Below, piece after piece: positions 18,197 through 26,775 of a stretch of 64,000 nt of DNA. Position 1 is the first letter of the stretch, and each line of letters opens with the position of its first letter. A program made the translations under genes and the position numbers. This stretch comes from Burkholderiales bacterium (GTDB lineage Bacteria > Pseudomonadota > Gammaproteobacteria > Burkholderiales > Burkholderiaceae_C). Location: positions 25,304 to 89,303 of the forward strand of contig JADJCH010000024.1 of assembly GCA_016703325.1 (NCBI GenBank), written 5' to 3'. The notes beneath the pieces are model-generated. The model worked only from the letters and a program-made list of their open reading frames with translations, did not search any database and was not told the DNA's origin.

Positions 18197-21100
18197 ATGG
18201 TCGCCATCCACGCCTCTTCCACTGCGTTTTCCCTGCCGCGCGCGCTGTTCGACAGCCTGGTCGAGCCGGTGCTGGTGTTTTCGCCGGCAGGCCGGTTGCA
18301 GTTTGCCAATCAGGCTGCACTCAGGCAGTTGGCCTGTGAGCCCGGCATGGGGTTGGCGGACCTGGAGCAGGTCTTCAGCAGCGGCCTGCTCGATTGGATG
18401 CGCAACTGCCTGGCTGCGGGTGCGGTGGTGGCTCAGCCGGCCCATTGGCCTCAGGGGGGGCCGGGTCTGCCGGTCTTCACACCCCTGGACGATCGGCACT
18501 GGGTGCTGTGCCTGCCGCTGGAGGATGTGGTCCCGCTGCGCTCACGCGAATCGGCACCGGTGCTGGACGTCGGCGACGAGGCCCTGCGCGAGCTGCACGG
18601 CATGCTCTGGGCGGCGCCCTTTCCCGCGGCGCTGCAGGACGAGGGATTTCGCCTCATCGACGTCAACCAGGCCTACCTGGATCTCACCGGCCGTTCGCGC
18701 CAGGAGCTGATCGGCCGCGATCCGATGGAGCTGCTGCCCGAGGAGGATCAGGCCGCCGCCCGACAGGAGCGCGAGCAGCTGCAGCGCGATCCCCGCCGGA
18801 TGCCCTGCCCGGCGCTGCAGGAACAGCGCGTCGTTGACGCCCAGGGGCAACTGCGCTGGGTGCGTTGTGCGCGCTACCTGACGCTGACCCAGGACGGCCG
18901 CCGCCTGCAGCTGCTGCTGATGCAGGAGACCACCGCCGAACACGCGGCGCGAGAGCAGGCCGAGCGTTTCTCGCGTGAGCTGGATCAGTGGTTCGACCTG
19001 TCGCCGTTGGGCATGGCGCTGTTTGACGAGAGTGGCCTGGTGCTGCGCAGCAACCAGGCCTTCGGGCAGCTGGTCGGCGGTGCGCCGGTGGAGCTGCGTG
19101 ATGCCTCCGAGGCGGTGCGTGCGCTGCTGCACTGGGATGACGGACGCCTGGCCTTCCCGCTGGAGACCGGTGGGACCTGGGTGACGCTGGAAGGGGCTTT
19201 GCCTCGCCCCGAAGCTTCGCCGCGTTGGGTGCGGGCTCTGCTGCGCTGCTATGAGGCGCGGGGAGGGCAGCGGCGCATCATGTGCATGCTTGAGGATCGC
19301 ACCGCCGAGGAAGAGCGCGACATCGCCCAGCTGCAGCTGGGCGCCCTGGTGGACACCGCCGGCGTGGGTCTCGCGACACTGCGCGGACCGGCGGGTGCGG
19401 ATGCGCTGGAGCTGGCGCCCGCCCCGGCCGCAGCTCCCACGTCCGTGTCCACGTCTGCATCTGCATCTGCATCTGCATCCACGCAAGGGGCAATGCCGGT
19501 TGCTGCTGCGCCGGGCCGGGCGCCTTCTGCCCGAGCCACCTTGCACCAGTCGGTCCGTCGTGAGTGGGTGTTGCCGGCCTCCCTGCCGGAGTACGAGCGC
19601 CTGCAGCGCGCACTGAAAGTGGCGCAGCGCTGCGAGGTGCGTTATGCGATCGTCCATCCGGAGCTGGGACCGCGTTGGCTGGTGACCCGGGTGGAGCCCG
19701 GACGCCTGGCCTCCGGGCGTCCAACCACCTCGGTGGTGACGCTGGATGTGACCGAGCAGCAGCAGGCGCAGGAGCGTGCCGAGCAGCTGTTGGCCGAGCT
19801 GTCCACCATCCTGGAGAGTTCGCCGGCGGGTATCGCCTCGATGCGCGGCTACACGCTGATGCACTGCAACCGGCGCTTCGAACGCATGCTGCGGCTGGGC
19901 GCCGGCGCGGGAGTCGGGTCGGACATCCGGGCCCTGCTGGCCACCCGAACCAACAGCCTGGTGACGCCCAGTTCGTTGAACGACAGCCTGGACCAGGGGG
20001 TGCTCTACGAAGCCGAGCTGGAGGTGGCCGCAGACGACGGGGCGCTCCACTGGTATGCACTCACCATCCGCCGCACCGGCCCGGGTAGCGAGACCCCGCA
20101 GGCCATTGCGGTGCTGTCGGAGATCACCCGCCTGAAGTCGCAGCAGGTCCAGCTGGAGAGCCTGGCCCATGAGCGTGAACAGATGGCGCAGGTGCTGGGC
20201 CAGCAGGCCGACCGCACCCGTGCGGTGCTGGACTCGGTGCTGGTGGGCATCGTCACGGTCAACCATGCCGGCGTGATCTCCTGGCTGAACCGGTCGGCGC
20301 GCCGCATGTTCGGCGGCGATCTGGGCGATTTCCTCGGCCAACCGATCGATGCGGTGGCCACCCAGGATGAGTACCACCCCTTCCGCCACAGCCTGGAATT
20401 GTTCGACCAGTTGCGCGACGGCGAGGCGGTGAAGTTCGAATGCCGGGTGCAGGGCCGTGACGGTCGCACCTTCTGGGTGGTGGGCAATGCGGTCGCCACG
20501 CTCAGCCTGGACGGCTCGCGCGAGCTGATCTACGCGCTGCTGGACATTGAGCAGCGCCGTCAGGCGGAGGCCCGCATTGCGCAGGCGAGGGCCTCGCTGC
20601 AGCGCATCATCGAAGCCGCGCCGATGGCGATCGCCCTGTTCGACGCGGCCAGCCTGGAGGTGCAGCAGATCAACCGGGTGGCCGCCGAGTGGGTGGGCCT
20701 GGCTGCGGAGGCGGCGGTGGGTCGCACACCGGAGCAGCTGTTTGCGCAGCCGGTGGCCGCACAGATGCGCAACGACCTGCTGGCGGTGCAGCTCCAGCCC
20801 GGCAGCACGACCCAGCGGGAGTACCGCTTTGCACAGGGGGCTGGGACACTTCATACCTGGGAGGCGCGTTTCCTGGTGCTGGCCCGCTCGGGTGACCGGG
20901 TGGATCAGGTGCTGCTGGTGGCGTCGGACGTGACCGCCCAGCGTGCCGCTCAGCAGGCCGAACTGGCCGCGGCGATCGCCCAGCGGGAAATGCTGGTGCA
21001 GGAGGTGCACCACCGCATCAAGAACAACCTGCAGGGTGTGGCCGGGCTGATGCAGCAGGTGGCGGCCCGTCGGCCGGAGGTGCAGCCCATCATCGCCGAG

Positions 21101-21673
21101 GTGGTCGGGCAGGTGCAGGCGATCGCACAGGTCTACGGCCTGCAGGTGGGCGGTGTGGGCCCGCTCAAGCTGGCCAGCGTGGCCGAAGCCATCGTCCAAT
21201 CGGTGCAACGCACCTTTGGGCGCAGCATCCGCTGGGCGGCGTGGAGTCCGTCGGGCCAGCCCGAGCCGGCGCCGCTGTGGACCTTGCCGGAGGCCGAGGC
21301 CATTCCCATCGCCCTGACCCTGAACGAGCTGCTGACCAACGCCATCAAGCACAGCCCTGCGCTGGCCGAAGTGGGCTGCGAGCTGCACAGTCTGGCGGAC
21401 GGTGCCCGCATCGAGATCACCAACCCGGGCCGCCTGCCCGAGGGATTCCGCATCGACAACCGCCCGGCCACAGTCTCCGGGCTGGGATTGGTGCGGGCAC
21501 TGCTGCCGCGGCGGCATGCCGCCCTGGAAATCGATCAACAGGGTGATCGGGTGGTGGCCGCGGTCACCCTGCGGGCCCCGCTGCTGACGGCCCTGGCGCC
21601 GCCTGCGCTGTCCCGGGCCGAGCAGCAGGCGGGCCCCGCCGCAGCCCTGCTTCCCGCGGGGGCGTTGAACTGA
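18197..21673 (+). CDS. Multi-PAS sensor histidine kinase, HisKA_2 type
   Basis: 1158 residues, with no clear membrane segment, so probably a soluble sensor. Several PAS-like domains are visible, e.g. near 140-250 (RLIDVNQAYLDLTGRSRQEL), 265-370 and 680-800 (SVLVGIVTVNHAGVISWLNR). A Ser/Ala-rich stretch around 415-430 is encoded by tandem TCTGCA repeats. The kinase core is HisKA_2: EVHHRIKNNLQGVAGLMQQ with phospho-acceptor in the His938-His939 pair. A HATPase domain follows (LTLNELLTNAIKHSP, then TVSGLGLVRALLP). HisKA_2 kinases commonly pair with ANTAR regulators, and one follows directly. Confidence 0.88.
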   Translation: MVAIHASSTAFSLPRALFDSLVEPVLVFSPAGRLQFANQAALRQLACEPGMGLADLEQVFSSGLLDWMRNCLAAGAVVAQPAHWPQGGPGLPVFTPLDDRHWVLCLPLEDVVPLRSRESAPVLDVGDEALRELHGMLWAAPFPAALQDEGFRLIDVNQAYLDLTGRSRQELIGRDPMELLPEEDQAAARQEREQLQRDPRRMPCPALQEQRVVDAQGQLRWVRCARYLTLTQDGRRLQLLLMQETTAEHAAREQAERFSRELDQWFDLSPLGMALFDESGLVLRSNQAFGQLVGGAPVELRDASEAVRALLHWDDGRLAFPLETGGTWVTLEGALPRPEASPRWVRALLRCYEARGGQRRIMCMLEDRTAEEERDIAQLQLGALVDTAGVGLATLRGPAGADALELAPAPAAAPTSVSTSASASASASTQGAMPVAAAPGRAPSARATLHQSVRREWVLPASLPEYERLQRALKVAQRCEVRYAIVHPELGPRWLVTRVEPGRLASGRPTTSVVTLDVTEQQQAQERAEQLLAELSTILESSPAGIASMRGYTLMHCNRRFERMLRLGAGAGVGSDIRALLATRTNSLVTPSSLNDSLDQGVLYEAELEVAADDGALHWYALTIRRTGPGSETPQAIAVLSEITRLKSQQVQLESLAHEREQMAQVLGQQADRTRAVLDSVLVGIVTVNHAGVISWLNRSARRMFGGDLGDFLGQPIDAVATQDEYHPFRHSLELFDQLRDGEAVKFECRVQGRDGRTFWVVGNAVATLSLDGSRELIYALLDIEQRRQAEARIAQARASLQRIIEAAPMAIALFDAASLEVQQINRVAAEWVGLAAEAAVGRTPEQLFAQPVAAQMRNDLLAVQLQPGSTTQREYRFAQGAGTLHTWEARFLVLARSGDRVDQVLLVASDVTAQRAAQQAELAAAIAQREMLVQEVHHRIKNNLQGVAGLMQQVAARRPEVQPIIAEVVGQVQAIAQVYGLQVGGVGPLKLASVAEAIVQSVQRTFGRSIRWAAWSPSGQPEPAPLWTLPEAEAIPIALTLNELLTNAIKHSPALAEVGCELHSLADGARIEITNPGRLPEGFRIDNRPATVSGLGLVRALLPRRHAALEIDQQGDRVVAAVTLRAPLLTALAPPALSRAEQQAGPAAALLPAGALN
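19454..19477 (+). repeat. TCTGCA hexamer repeat, four units, inside the kinase gene
   Basis: Four perfect TCTGCA units encode alternating Ser-Ala in the linker between PAS domains. The length is a multiple of three, so copy-number change would lengthen or shorten the linker without breaking the frame. Confidence 0.8.
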
Positions 21674-21722
21674 GCGCCGTCAGGGTGCAGCCCCTTCATC
21701 GAACTCGACCCAGGAAACGTCC

Positions 21723-22475
21723 ATGAACCCGAGTCCTTCCATCAGCGGCATGCGCTCCCGGACCGAGTCTGCGCCCGTGCCCGATCCCGTTCGCCCAACG
21801 GACGGCGCAGGCACTGCACGGCGGCGCCTGCTGGTGGTGGACGACGACCGGCTGGTGCTGGCCACCCTGGTGCACGGGCTGGTGCATGCCGGCTTCGATG
21901 TGATCGATGCGGACAACGGCGACGACGCCATCCTGCTGGCGCGTGAACACCGCCCGGAGATGGCGCTGCTGGACATCCGCATGGACGGCCTGAGCGGCTT
22001 CGATGTGGCGGCCTACCTGCGCGACCACCTGCACATCCCGTTCATGTTCCTGTCGGCGTTCAACGACGAGGCCACGGTGGCGCAGATCCGTGCCCTCGGG
22101 GCACTGGCCTACCTGGTCAAACCGCTGGATGTGGCGCAGATCGTCCCGGTGGTGGAGCAGGCCCATGCCGAGGCTCTGCGGCTGGCTCGTTCGGCCGCCC
22201 AGGCCTCGGCCAATGCTGCGGCCCTGCCGGTGGGGGAGGGGGCGGCTTCATCCGGGGCAACTCCGGCTGCAACAGCGTTGGACGATGCACCGACGCTGCT
22301 GCAGCAACCGGTGCCGCTGGCGGTGGGCATCCTGATGCACCGCTACTCGTTGAACCGCCAGGTGGCCCTGGATCGGTTGCGCCGGGCGGCCGCCCAGGAG
22401 GGGCGTTCACTGGAGCAGACCGCGACCGCCGTGGTCACCGCGGTGGAGCAACTGGTGCTGCCCGGAGGACTTTGA
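21723..22475 (+). CDS. ANTAR-domain response regulator
   Basis: 250 residues. The receiver domain (about 35-150) has the acidic pocket LLVVDDD, phospho-acceptor Asp84 in LLDIRMDG and Lys133 in YLVKPLD. After an Ala-rich linker comes a C-terminal ANTAR helix bundle (about 195-243: PVPLAVGILMHRYSLNRQVA followed by LDRLRRAAAQEGRSLEQTAT), the RNA-binding antitermination module of EutV, NasR and AmiR. It lies 49 bases after the HisKA_2 kinase, its likely partner. It would act on nascent transcripts by binding twin hairpins; targets are not visible in the window. Confidence 0.9.
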   Translation: MNPSPSISGMRSRTESAPVPDPVRPTDGAGTARRRLLVVDDDRLVLATLVHGLVHAGFDVIDADNGDDAILLAREHRPEMALLDIRMDGLSGFDVAAYLRDHLHIPFMFLSAFNDEATVAQIRALGALAYLVKPLDVAQIVPVVEQAHAEALRLARSAAQASANAAALPVGEGAASSGATPAATALDDAPTLLQQPVPLAVGILMHRYSLNRQVALDRLRRAAAQEGRSLEQTATAVVTAVEQLVLPGGL

Positions 22476-22529
22476 TGGCGCAACCGACGACGTCGATGGC
22501 GCGACGGTGGGTGCCCCCGCGGAGTCGGG

Positions 22530-23960
22530 TCAACCGGGCAGGGTGAAGTAGAAGCAACTGCCTCGATCGACCTCGGACACCGCCCAGATCTGCCCGCCGT
22601 GGCGCGCCACGATGCGCCGCACCGAGGCCAGACCGATGCCGTTGCCGGCAAACTCGCTGGCGCTGTGCAGGCGTTGGAAGGGGCTGAACAACCGATCGGC
22701 GAAGCGCATGTCGAATCCCGCACCGTCGTCGCAGACGGCAAACACGGGGATGGCGGCCGGCGCCCCGGGTGGCTGGCGCATCTCACAGCGCAGGCCGATG
22801 TGGGCCACCTCTCGCCGGGCGCTGTACTTCCAGGCATTGCCCAGCAGGTTCTCCAGCACACTGCGCAGCAGCGCCGGGTCGCCCATTGCACTGAGCCCCG
22901 GCTGCAGGTCGAACTCCACCTGTCGCTGGGGTGCCTGCTGGTGCATCTCCTGCGCGATCTGCTGAGCCAGACTGGAGAGTGCCACCGGCTCCCGACGCAG
23001 GGCCTGGCTGGACAGGCGTGACAGGGCCAGCAGCGCATCGATCATCGAATTCATCCGCGCTGCGGCACCCAGCACCCGGTCGAGGTGATCGTTGCCGACC
23101 CGGTCCAGCACGGCGCCGTAATCCTCCCGCACGATGCGGGTGAAGCCTTCGATGACCCGGATCGGCGCACGCAGGTCGTGTGAGACGCTGTAGGCGATCG
23201 ACTCCCGCTCGCCCATCGGCGCGGCCTCACTCTCCGGCGCAGGCGGCAGCCAGATCAGGCAGGCGCCATCGCCCAGAGGCAGGCGGCGGACGGTGGCCTG
23301 TGCCGGCGTCGGAGACGGTGTTGGTGAGGCCGGGTCAGCCAGTACGGCACGGATCGGGTCCGATGGCCAGCCGGGATGTGTGCTCAGCCAGGTTGACAAG
23401 GGCTGCAGGCGCTCCTGCGAAAGCCCTGCCGGCAGGTCGGAACCCGGGCCCTGCGCGGTCGTCTGCTGCGGGTGGACCTGATGATGAACCGCGATGACGA
23501 TCCAGTCTCCGGCCGCGGGCTGCAGCAGCAGGCCGACACCCGGCAGTTGCTGCAGCAGGTCGATCTGCCATTGCAGTGAGCCGGTGCTGCCGTCGTGGCC
23601 GCGGTGCGCATCGACCCCTTCGGCTGCGCTGCTCGGCGCCCTCTCAAAGGCGGCCTGTGCCGCAGACGGCGCATCAGCGTGGGTGACGTGGGTGGCTTGG
23701 GGCCGCGCACCGACCAGGGTGAACGCCGCCGCCAAGCTGGCCACGCCGGCCAGCCCTGCCAGGGCGGCCAGTGCGAGGGGAGCTTCGACCGTCCAGGCCA
23801 CAGCGCCGCCGGGGGGCCAGTGGACTGCCATTTGCCAGCCGCCCCAGGCCAGCGCCAGCCACCCCAAGGCGGCGGCGGCCGCCGCCGGCAGCAGCGCCCA
23901 CCATCTGGCCAGGAAGCCCCGCCGGGTTGTGCAATCAGGGCGCTCGGGGCCAGGGATCAT
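22530..23960 (-). CDS. Membrane sensor histidine kinase (HisKA type)
   Basis: 476 residues. Two N-terminal hydrophobic segments (about residues 20-45 and 60-85) anchor it in the inner membrane. A poorly conserved sensor region follows to about 240. The HisKA box is SIAYSVSHDLRAPIRVIEGF with the phospho-His in SHDLRAP. The ATPase domain shows LLRSVLENLLGNAWKYS (N box), CDDGAGFDM (G1) and GNGIGLASVRRIV (G2). The kinase core resembles phytochrome-like bacterial kinases. No response regulator is adjacent on its strand; the divergent receiver-GGDEF-EAL protein is a possible partner. Confidence 0.88.
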   Translation of the reverse strand: MIPGPERPDCTTRRGFLARWWALLPAAAAAALGWLALAWGGWQMAVHWPPGGAVAWTVEAPLALAALAGLAGVASLAAAFTLVGARPQATHVTHADAPSAAQAAFERAPSSAAEGVDAHRGHDGSTGSLQWQIDLLQQLPGVGLLLQPAAGDWIVIAVHHQVHPQQTTAQGPGSDLPAGLSQERLQPLSTWLSTHPGWPSDPIRAVLADPASPTPSPTPAQATVRRLPLGDGACLIWLPPAPESEAAPMGERESIAYSVSHDLRAPIRVIEGFTRIVREDYGAVLDRVGNDHLDRVLGAAARMNSMIDALLALSRLSSQALRREPVALSSLAQQIAQEMHQQAPQRQVEFDLQPGLSAMGDPALLRSVLENLLGNAWKYSARREVAHIGLRCEMRQPPGAPAAIPVFAVCDDGAGFDMRFADRLFSPFQRLHSASEFAGNGIGLASVRRIVARHGGQIWAVSEVDRGSCFYFTLPG

Positions 23961-24237
23961 GGCGGAGATTGTAGGGAGCGGTCCCGGTCGGAAGCCGTGC
24001 CTGCGCTGTCAGCTTTTTGGCGCTTGGACGCAGTTTCATCTCGCGTGGCGCCGCAACCCGGCCCGGCGTCGGAATCACCGCAGGCCTGGTGCGGCGAGCG
24101 GTATCGGCTGGAACACGCACAGCTGCAGCCCCTTGCGAAAGCTTGCGCACAAGGAATGCCGATCCCCGTGCGAGCCGTCACGTTCGCTGAACCGGCACCC
24201 AGGGAGGGCCCGGGCAGAATCCTTGAAGGAGCAGAGC

Positions 24238-24315
24238 ATGGCAGTGGACAGGCAACCGTTGGATTCGATCGACCGGCGCGCGGTGCAGACCCGCGTGCTT
24301 CCGACGCGTCTGTGA
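24238..24315 (+). CDS. 25-aa leader ORF coupled to the GGDEF-EAL gene
   Basis: AAGGAG at 24227-24232 lies five bases before an ATG at 24238 that opens a 25-codon frame (product starting MAVDRQPLDS). It ends in TGA 24313-24315, sharing a base with the next ATG (TGATG). The main gene has no Shine-Dalgarno of its own. Either this is a coupled leader peptide or it is the true start separated by a frameshift. The 277 bases before it (23961-24237), between divergent genes, show no other gene; promoters for both directions are expected there. Confidence 0.42.
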   Translation: MAVDRQPLDSIDRRAVQTRVLPTRL

Positions 24316-26576
24316 TGACCTCGCTGCTGCGCCACAGGGTGGTAGACGCACCTGCACCCGAAGTTCTGCTGGTCGATGACGACGAGGTCAACTTGTTGCT
24401 CACCGCATCGGTGCTGCGGGGGCAGGGATTCCGGGTCCAGGAGTTCCGCGGTGGCGAGGAACTGTTGCGCCACCTGGCGACGTCCACGCCGGACCTGGTG
24501 ATCCTGGATGCCCTGATGCCGCAGCTGGATGGTTTTGCCACCTGCGAGCGGCTGCGCGCCCTGCCGGGCTGCGAATTGCTGCCCGTGTTGATCCTGACCG
24601 GGCTGGACGACGAGGATTCGATCGAACGGGCCTATGAGGCCGGTGCCACCGACTTCTTCGTCAAGAGCGGCCGCTGGAACCTGCTCGCAGGGCGGCTGCG
24701 TTACCTGCTGCGCACCGCTCGCATCAACCAGGAGCTGCAGCGCAGCCGTGCCAAGCTGGCGCGGGCCCAGGACCTGGCCCGCATGGGCAGCTTCGAGTGG
24801 AGGATGGGTCCGCGTGCCCTGAGGCTGGAGCCTGAGGCGCTGCGCGTGCTGGGGCGGGGCCCTCGGGAGACCTTCGGCGCCAAGCAACTGCTGCGCACCA
24901 TCGTCGGCTCGGCCCGCAGCGGGCTGCTCAGCCAACTGCGCGAAGTGCTGCGACATGCCACGGTGCTGGACAGCGACGTCACCGTGGCCCTGCCGGACGG
25001 GCGCAGGCGCATCGTCCACATCGAGGCCGAGCCGGAGTTCGGCGAATCCGGTGCGCTGGTGGGCTACACCGGGGTGATCCAGGACGTCACCGATCGCCGA
25101 CTGATCGAGGACAAGATCAAGCACCTGGCCAATTTCGACTCGCTCACGGGTCTGCCCAATCGGCGCCAGCTGATCTGGCGGGCCGAGCGGGCGCTGGACT
25201 ATGCCCGTCGCCTGGGGCACCCCTTTGCGCTGCTGCTGATCGATCTGGATCGGTTCAAGGGCATCAACGACACCCTCGGTCATGGCGCCGGCGATGAATT
25301 GCTGGTCGAGGTGGGGCGGCGGCTGAAGTGCTGCCTGGGACACCACGAACATGTGGTGGATGTGTCCCTGGACGGCGGTCTGCTTCGCACCCACCGTGTG
25401 CTGGAAGCGGTCGGTCGGCTCGGCGGTGACGAATTCGTGGCGCTGCTGCCCGAAATCCATGACGAGGCCCAGGCCCAGGAGGTGGCTCGCCGGCTGTTGG
25501 AGGTCACCCGAGTGCCGATCCAGTTGGAGGGACAGGAGTACTTCGTGACCGCCAGCATCGGCGTGGCAGTGTTTCCCCGGGACGGCCAGACGGTGGTGGA
25601 CCTGCTGCGCAATGCCGATCTGGCGATGTACTCGGTCAAATCGGCTGGGCGCAATGGCGCGCAGATGTACCGGCCCGAACTGTCCGGCAAGGGACGCCAG
25701 AAGCTCGAGCTGGAGAGCGCGTTGCACAAGGCCCTGGAGCGCGGCGAGCTGGTGCTCCACTACCAGCCCAAGGTCGAGGTGGGAGGCAGCCGCGTCACCG
25801 GGGTGGAGGCGCTGATGCGCTGGCGCCGCGGTGATGTGCTGGTGCTGCCGGTGGACTTCATTCCGCTGGCGGAGGAAACCGGCCTGATCGTGCCGATGAG
25901 CGAATGGGCCCTGCGCGAGGCGGCTCGCCAGGTGCGCGCCTGGCGCGACGAATACGGCCTGGATCTGACGGTGGCCGTCAACCTGCCGGGTTGCGCCTTC
26001 GAGCGCAGCAACCTGGTGGAGCTGATGCAGGGGGCGGCGGCGATGCACGGGGTGCCGCTGCGTTCGCTCGAACTGGAGATCACCGAAACCGGTCTCATGA
26101 AGGATCTGCAGGGGGTGATTCCGGCGCTTCACCGCCTGACCCAGAGTGGCGTGGGCATCTCCATCGACGACTTCGGCACCGGTTACTCCTCCCTGGCCTA
26201 TCTGACCCAGCTGCCGATCTGTGAAGTGAAGATCGACCGGTCCTTCGTCCACGACCTGGGGGTGACGGAACAAAGCTCCGCGGTGATCACGGCCATCATT
26301 GCCCTGGCGCGGGCGCTGGGGTTGCGGGTGATTGCCGAAGGGGTGGAGAACGAGCGTCAGCGCGAGGTGCTGACGCGCCTGGGCTGCCAGTTGATGCAGG
26401 GTTACCTGTTCGGCCGGCCGCTGCCGGCGGCGGAGCTGGCCCGCTGGCTGGCGCCGCTCAAGACCCCGGCCTGGCCATTGCCGGTGCATTCTGCCGGTCG
26501 GGCCACCGAGGTCGGCCTGGAGAGCGCTCAGACCACTCTGCCGGTGTTTCTGGATTCTGTGGCTGGGCCCGCGTGA
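24315..26576 (+). CDS. Receiver-PAS-GGDEF-EAL c-di-GMP turnover protein
   Basis: 753 residues. Receiver domain with VLLVDDDEVN and phospho-acceptor Asp65 (LVILDALMP). PAS-type segment about 145-255. The GGDEF domain has an intact GGDEF at 370-374. The EAL domain begins with intact EAL at 498-500 and keeps ELEITETGLM, IDDFGTGYSSLAYL and VIAEGVENERQ, so both cyclase and phosphodiesterase activity are possible. An insertion of roughly 20 residues (CCLGHHEHVVDVSLDGGLLR) sits before the GGDEF motif. It probably sets c-di-GMP levels controlling motility versus exopolysaccharide, whose genes flank it. Confidence 0.92.
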   Translation: MTSLLRHRVVDAPAPEVLLVDDDEVNLLLTASVLRGQGFRVQEFRGGEELLRHLATSTPDLVILDALMPQLDGFATCERLRALPGCELLPVLILTGLDDEDSIERAYEAGATDFFVKSGRWNLLAGRLRYLLRTARINQELQRSRAKLARAQDLARMGSFEWRMGPRALRLEPEALRVLGRGPRETFGAKQLLRTIVGSARSGLLSQLREVLRHATVLDSDVTVALPDGRRRIVHIEAEPEFGESGALVGYTGVIQDVTDRRLIEDKIKHLANFDSLTGLPNRRQLIWRAERALDYARRLGHPFALLLIDLDRFKGINDTLGHGAGDELLVEVGRRLKCCLGHHEHVVDVSLDGGLLRTHRVLEAVGRLGGDEFVALLPEIHDEAQAQEVARRLLEVTRVPIQLEGQEYFVTASIGVAVFPRDGQTVVDLLRNADLAMYSVKSAGRNGAQMYRPELSGKGRQKLELESALHKALERGELVLHYQPKVEVGGSRVTGVEALMRWRRGDVLVLPVDFIPLAEETGLIVPMSEWALREAARQVRAWRDEYGLDLTVAVNLPGCAFERSNLVELMQGAAAMHGVPLRSLELEITETGLMKDLQGVIPALHRLTQSGVGISIDDFGTGYSSLAYLTQLPICEVKIDRSFVHDLGVTEQSSAVITAIIALARALGLRVIAEGVENERQREVLTRLGCQLMQGYLFGRPLPAAELARWLAPLKTPAWPLPVHSAGRATEVGLESAQTTLPVFLDSVAGPA

Positions 26577-26775
26577 ACTGCTGCCGTGCCGTTGTTCGGA
26601 GGCTTTGCGCTGAAGCAGCGGCGCTGCATCGTGGCCTGCCCGGGTCGGCCGGCACAATGGTCTGTCTCGGGATCGAGCCTTTGCAGGCGCCGTTGCGCAG
26701 GTCAATCCTCCCCGGGACAGGGGCCTGTCGGCGGTGCTTGGCGTCGGGCGGCGGATGTGCAGTGACACGTCATTC

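Noticed and set aside
18542..21538. 998-codon minus-strand frame
   Set aside because: Antisense to the multi-PAS kinase, whose domains are well defined.
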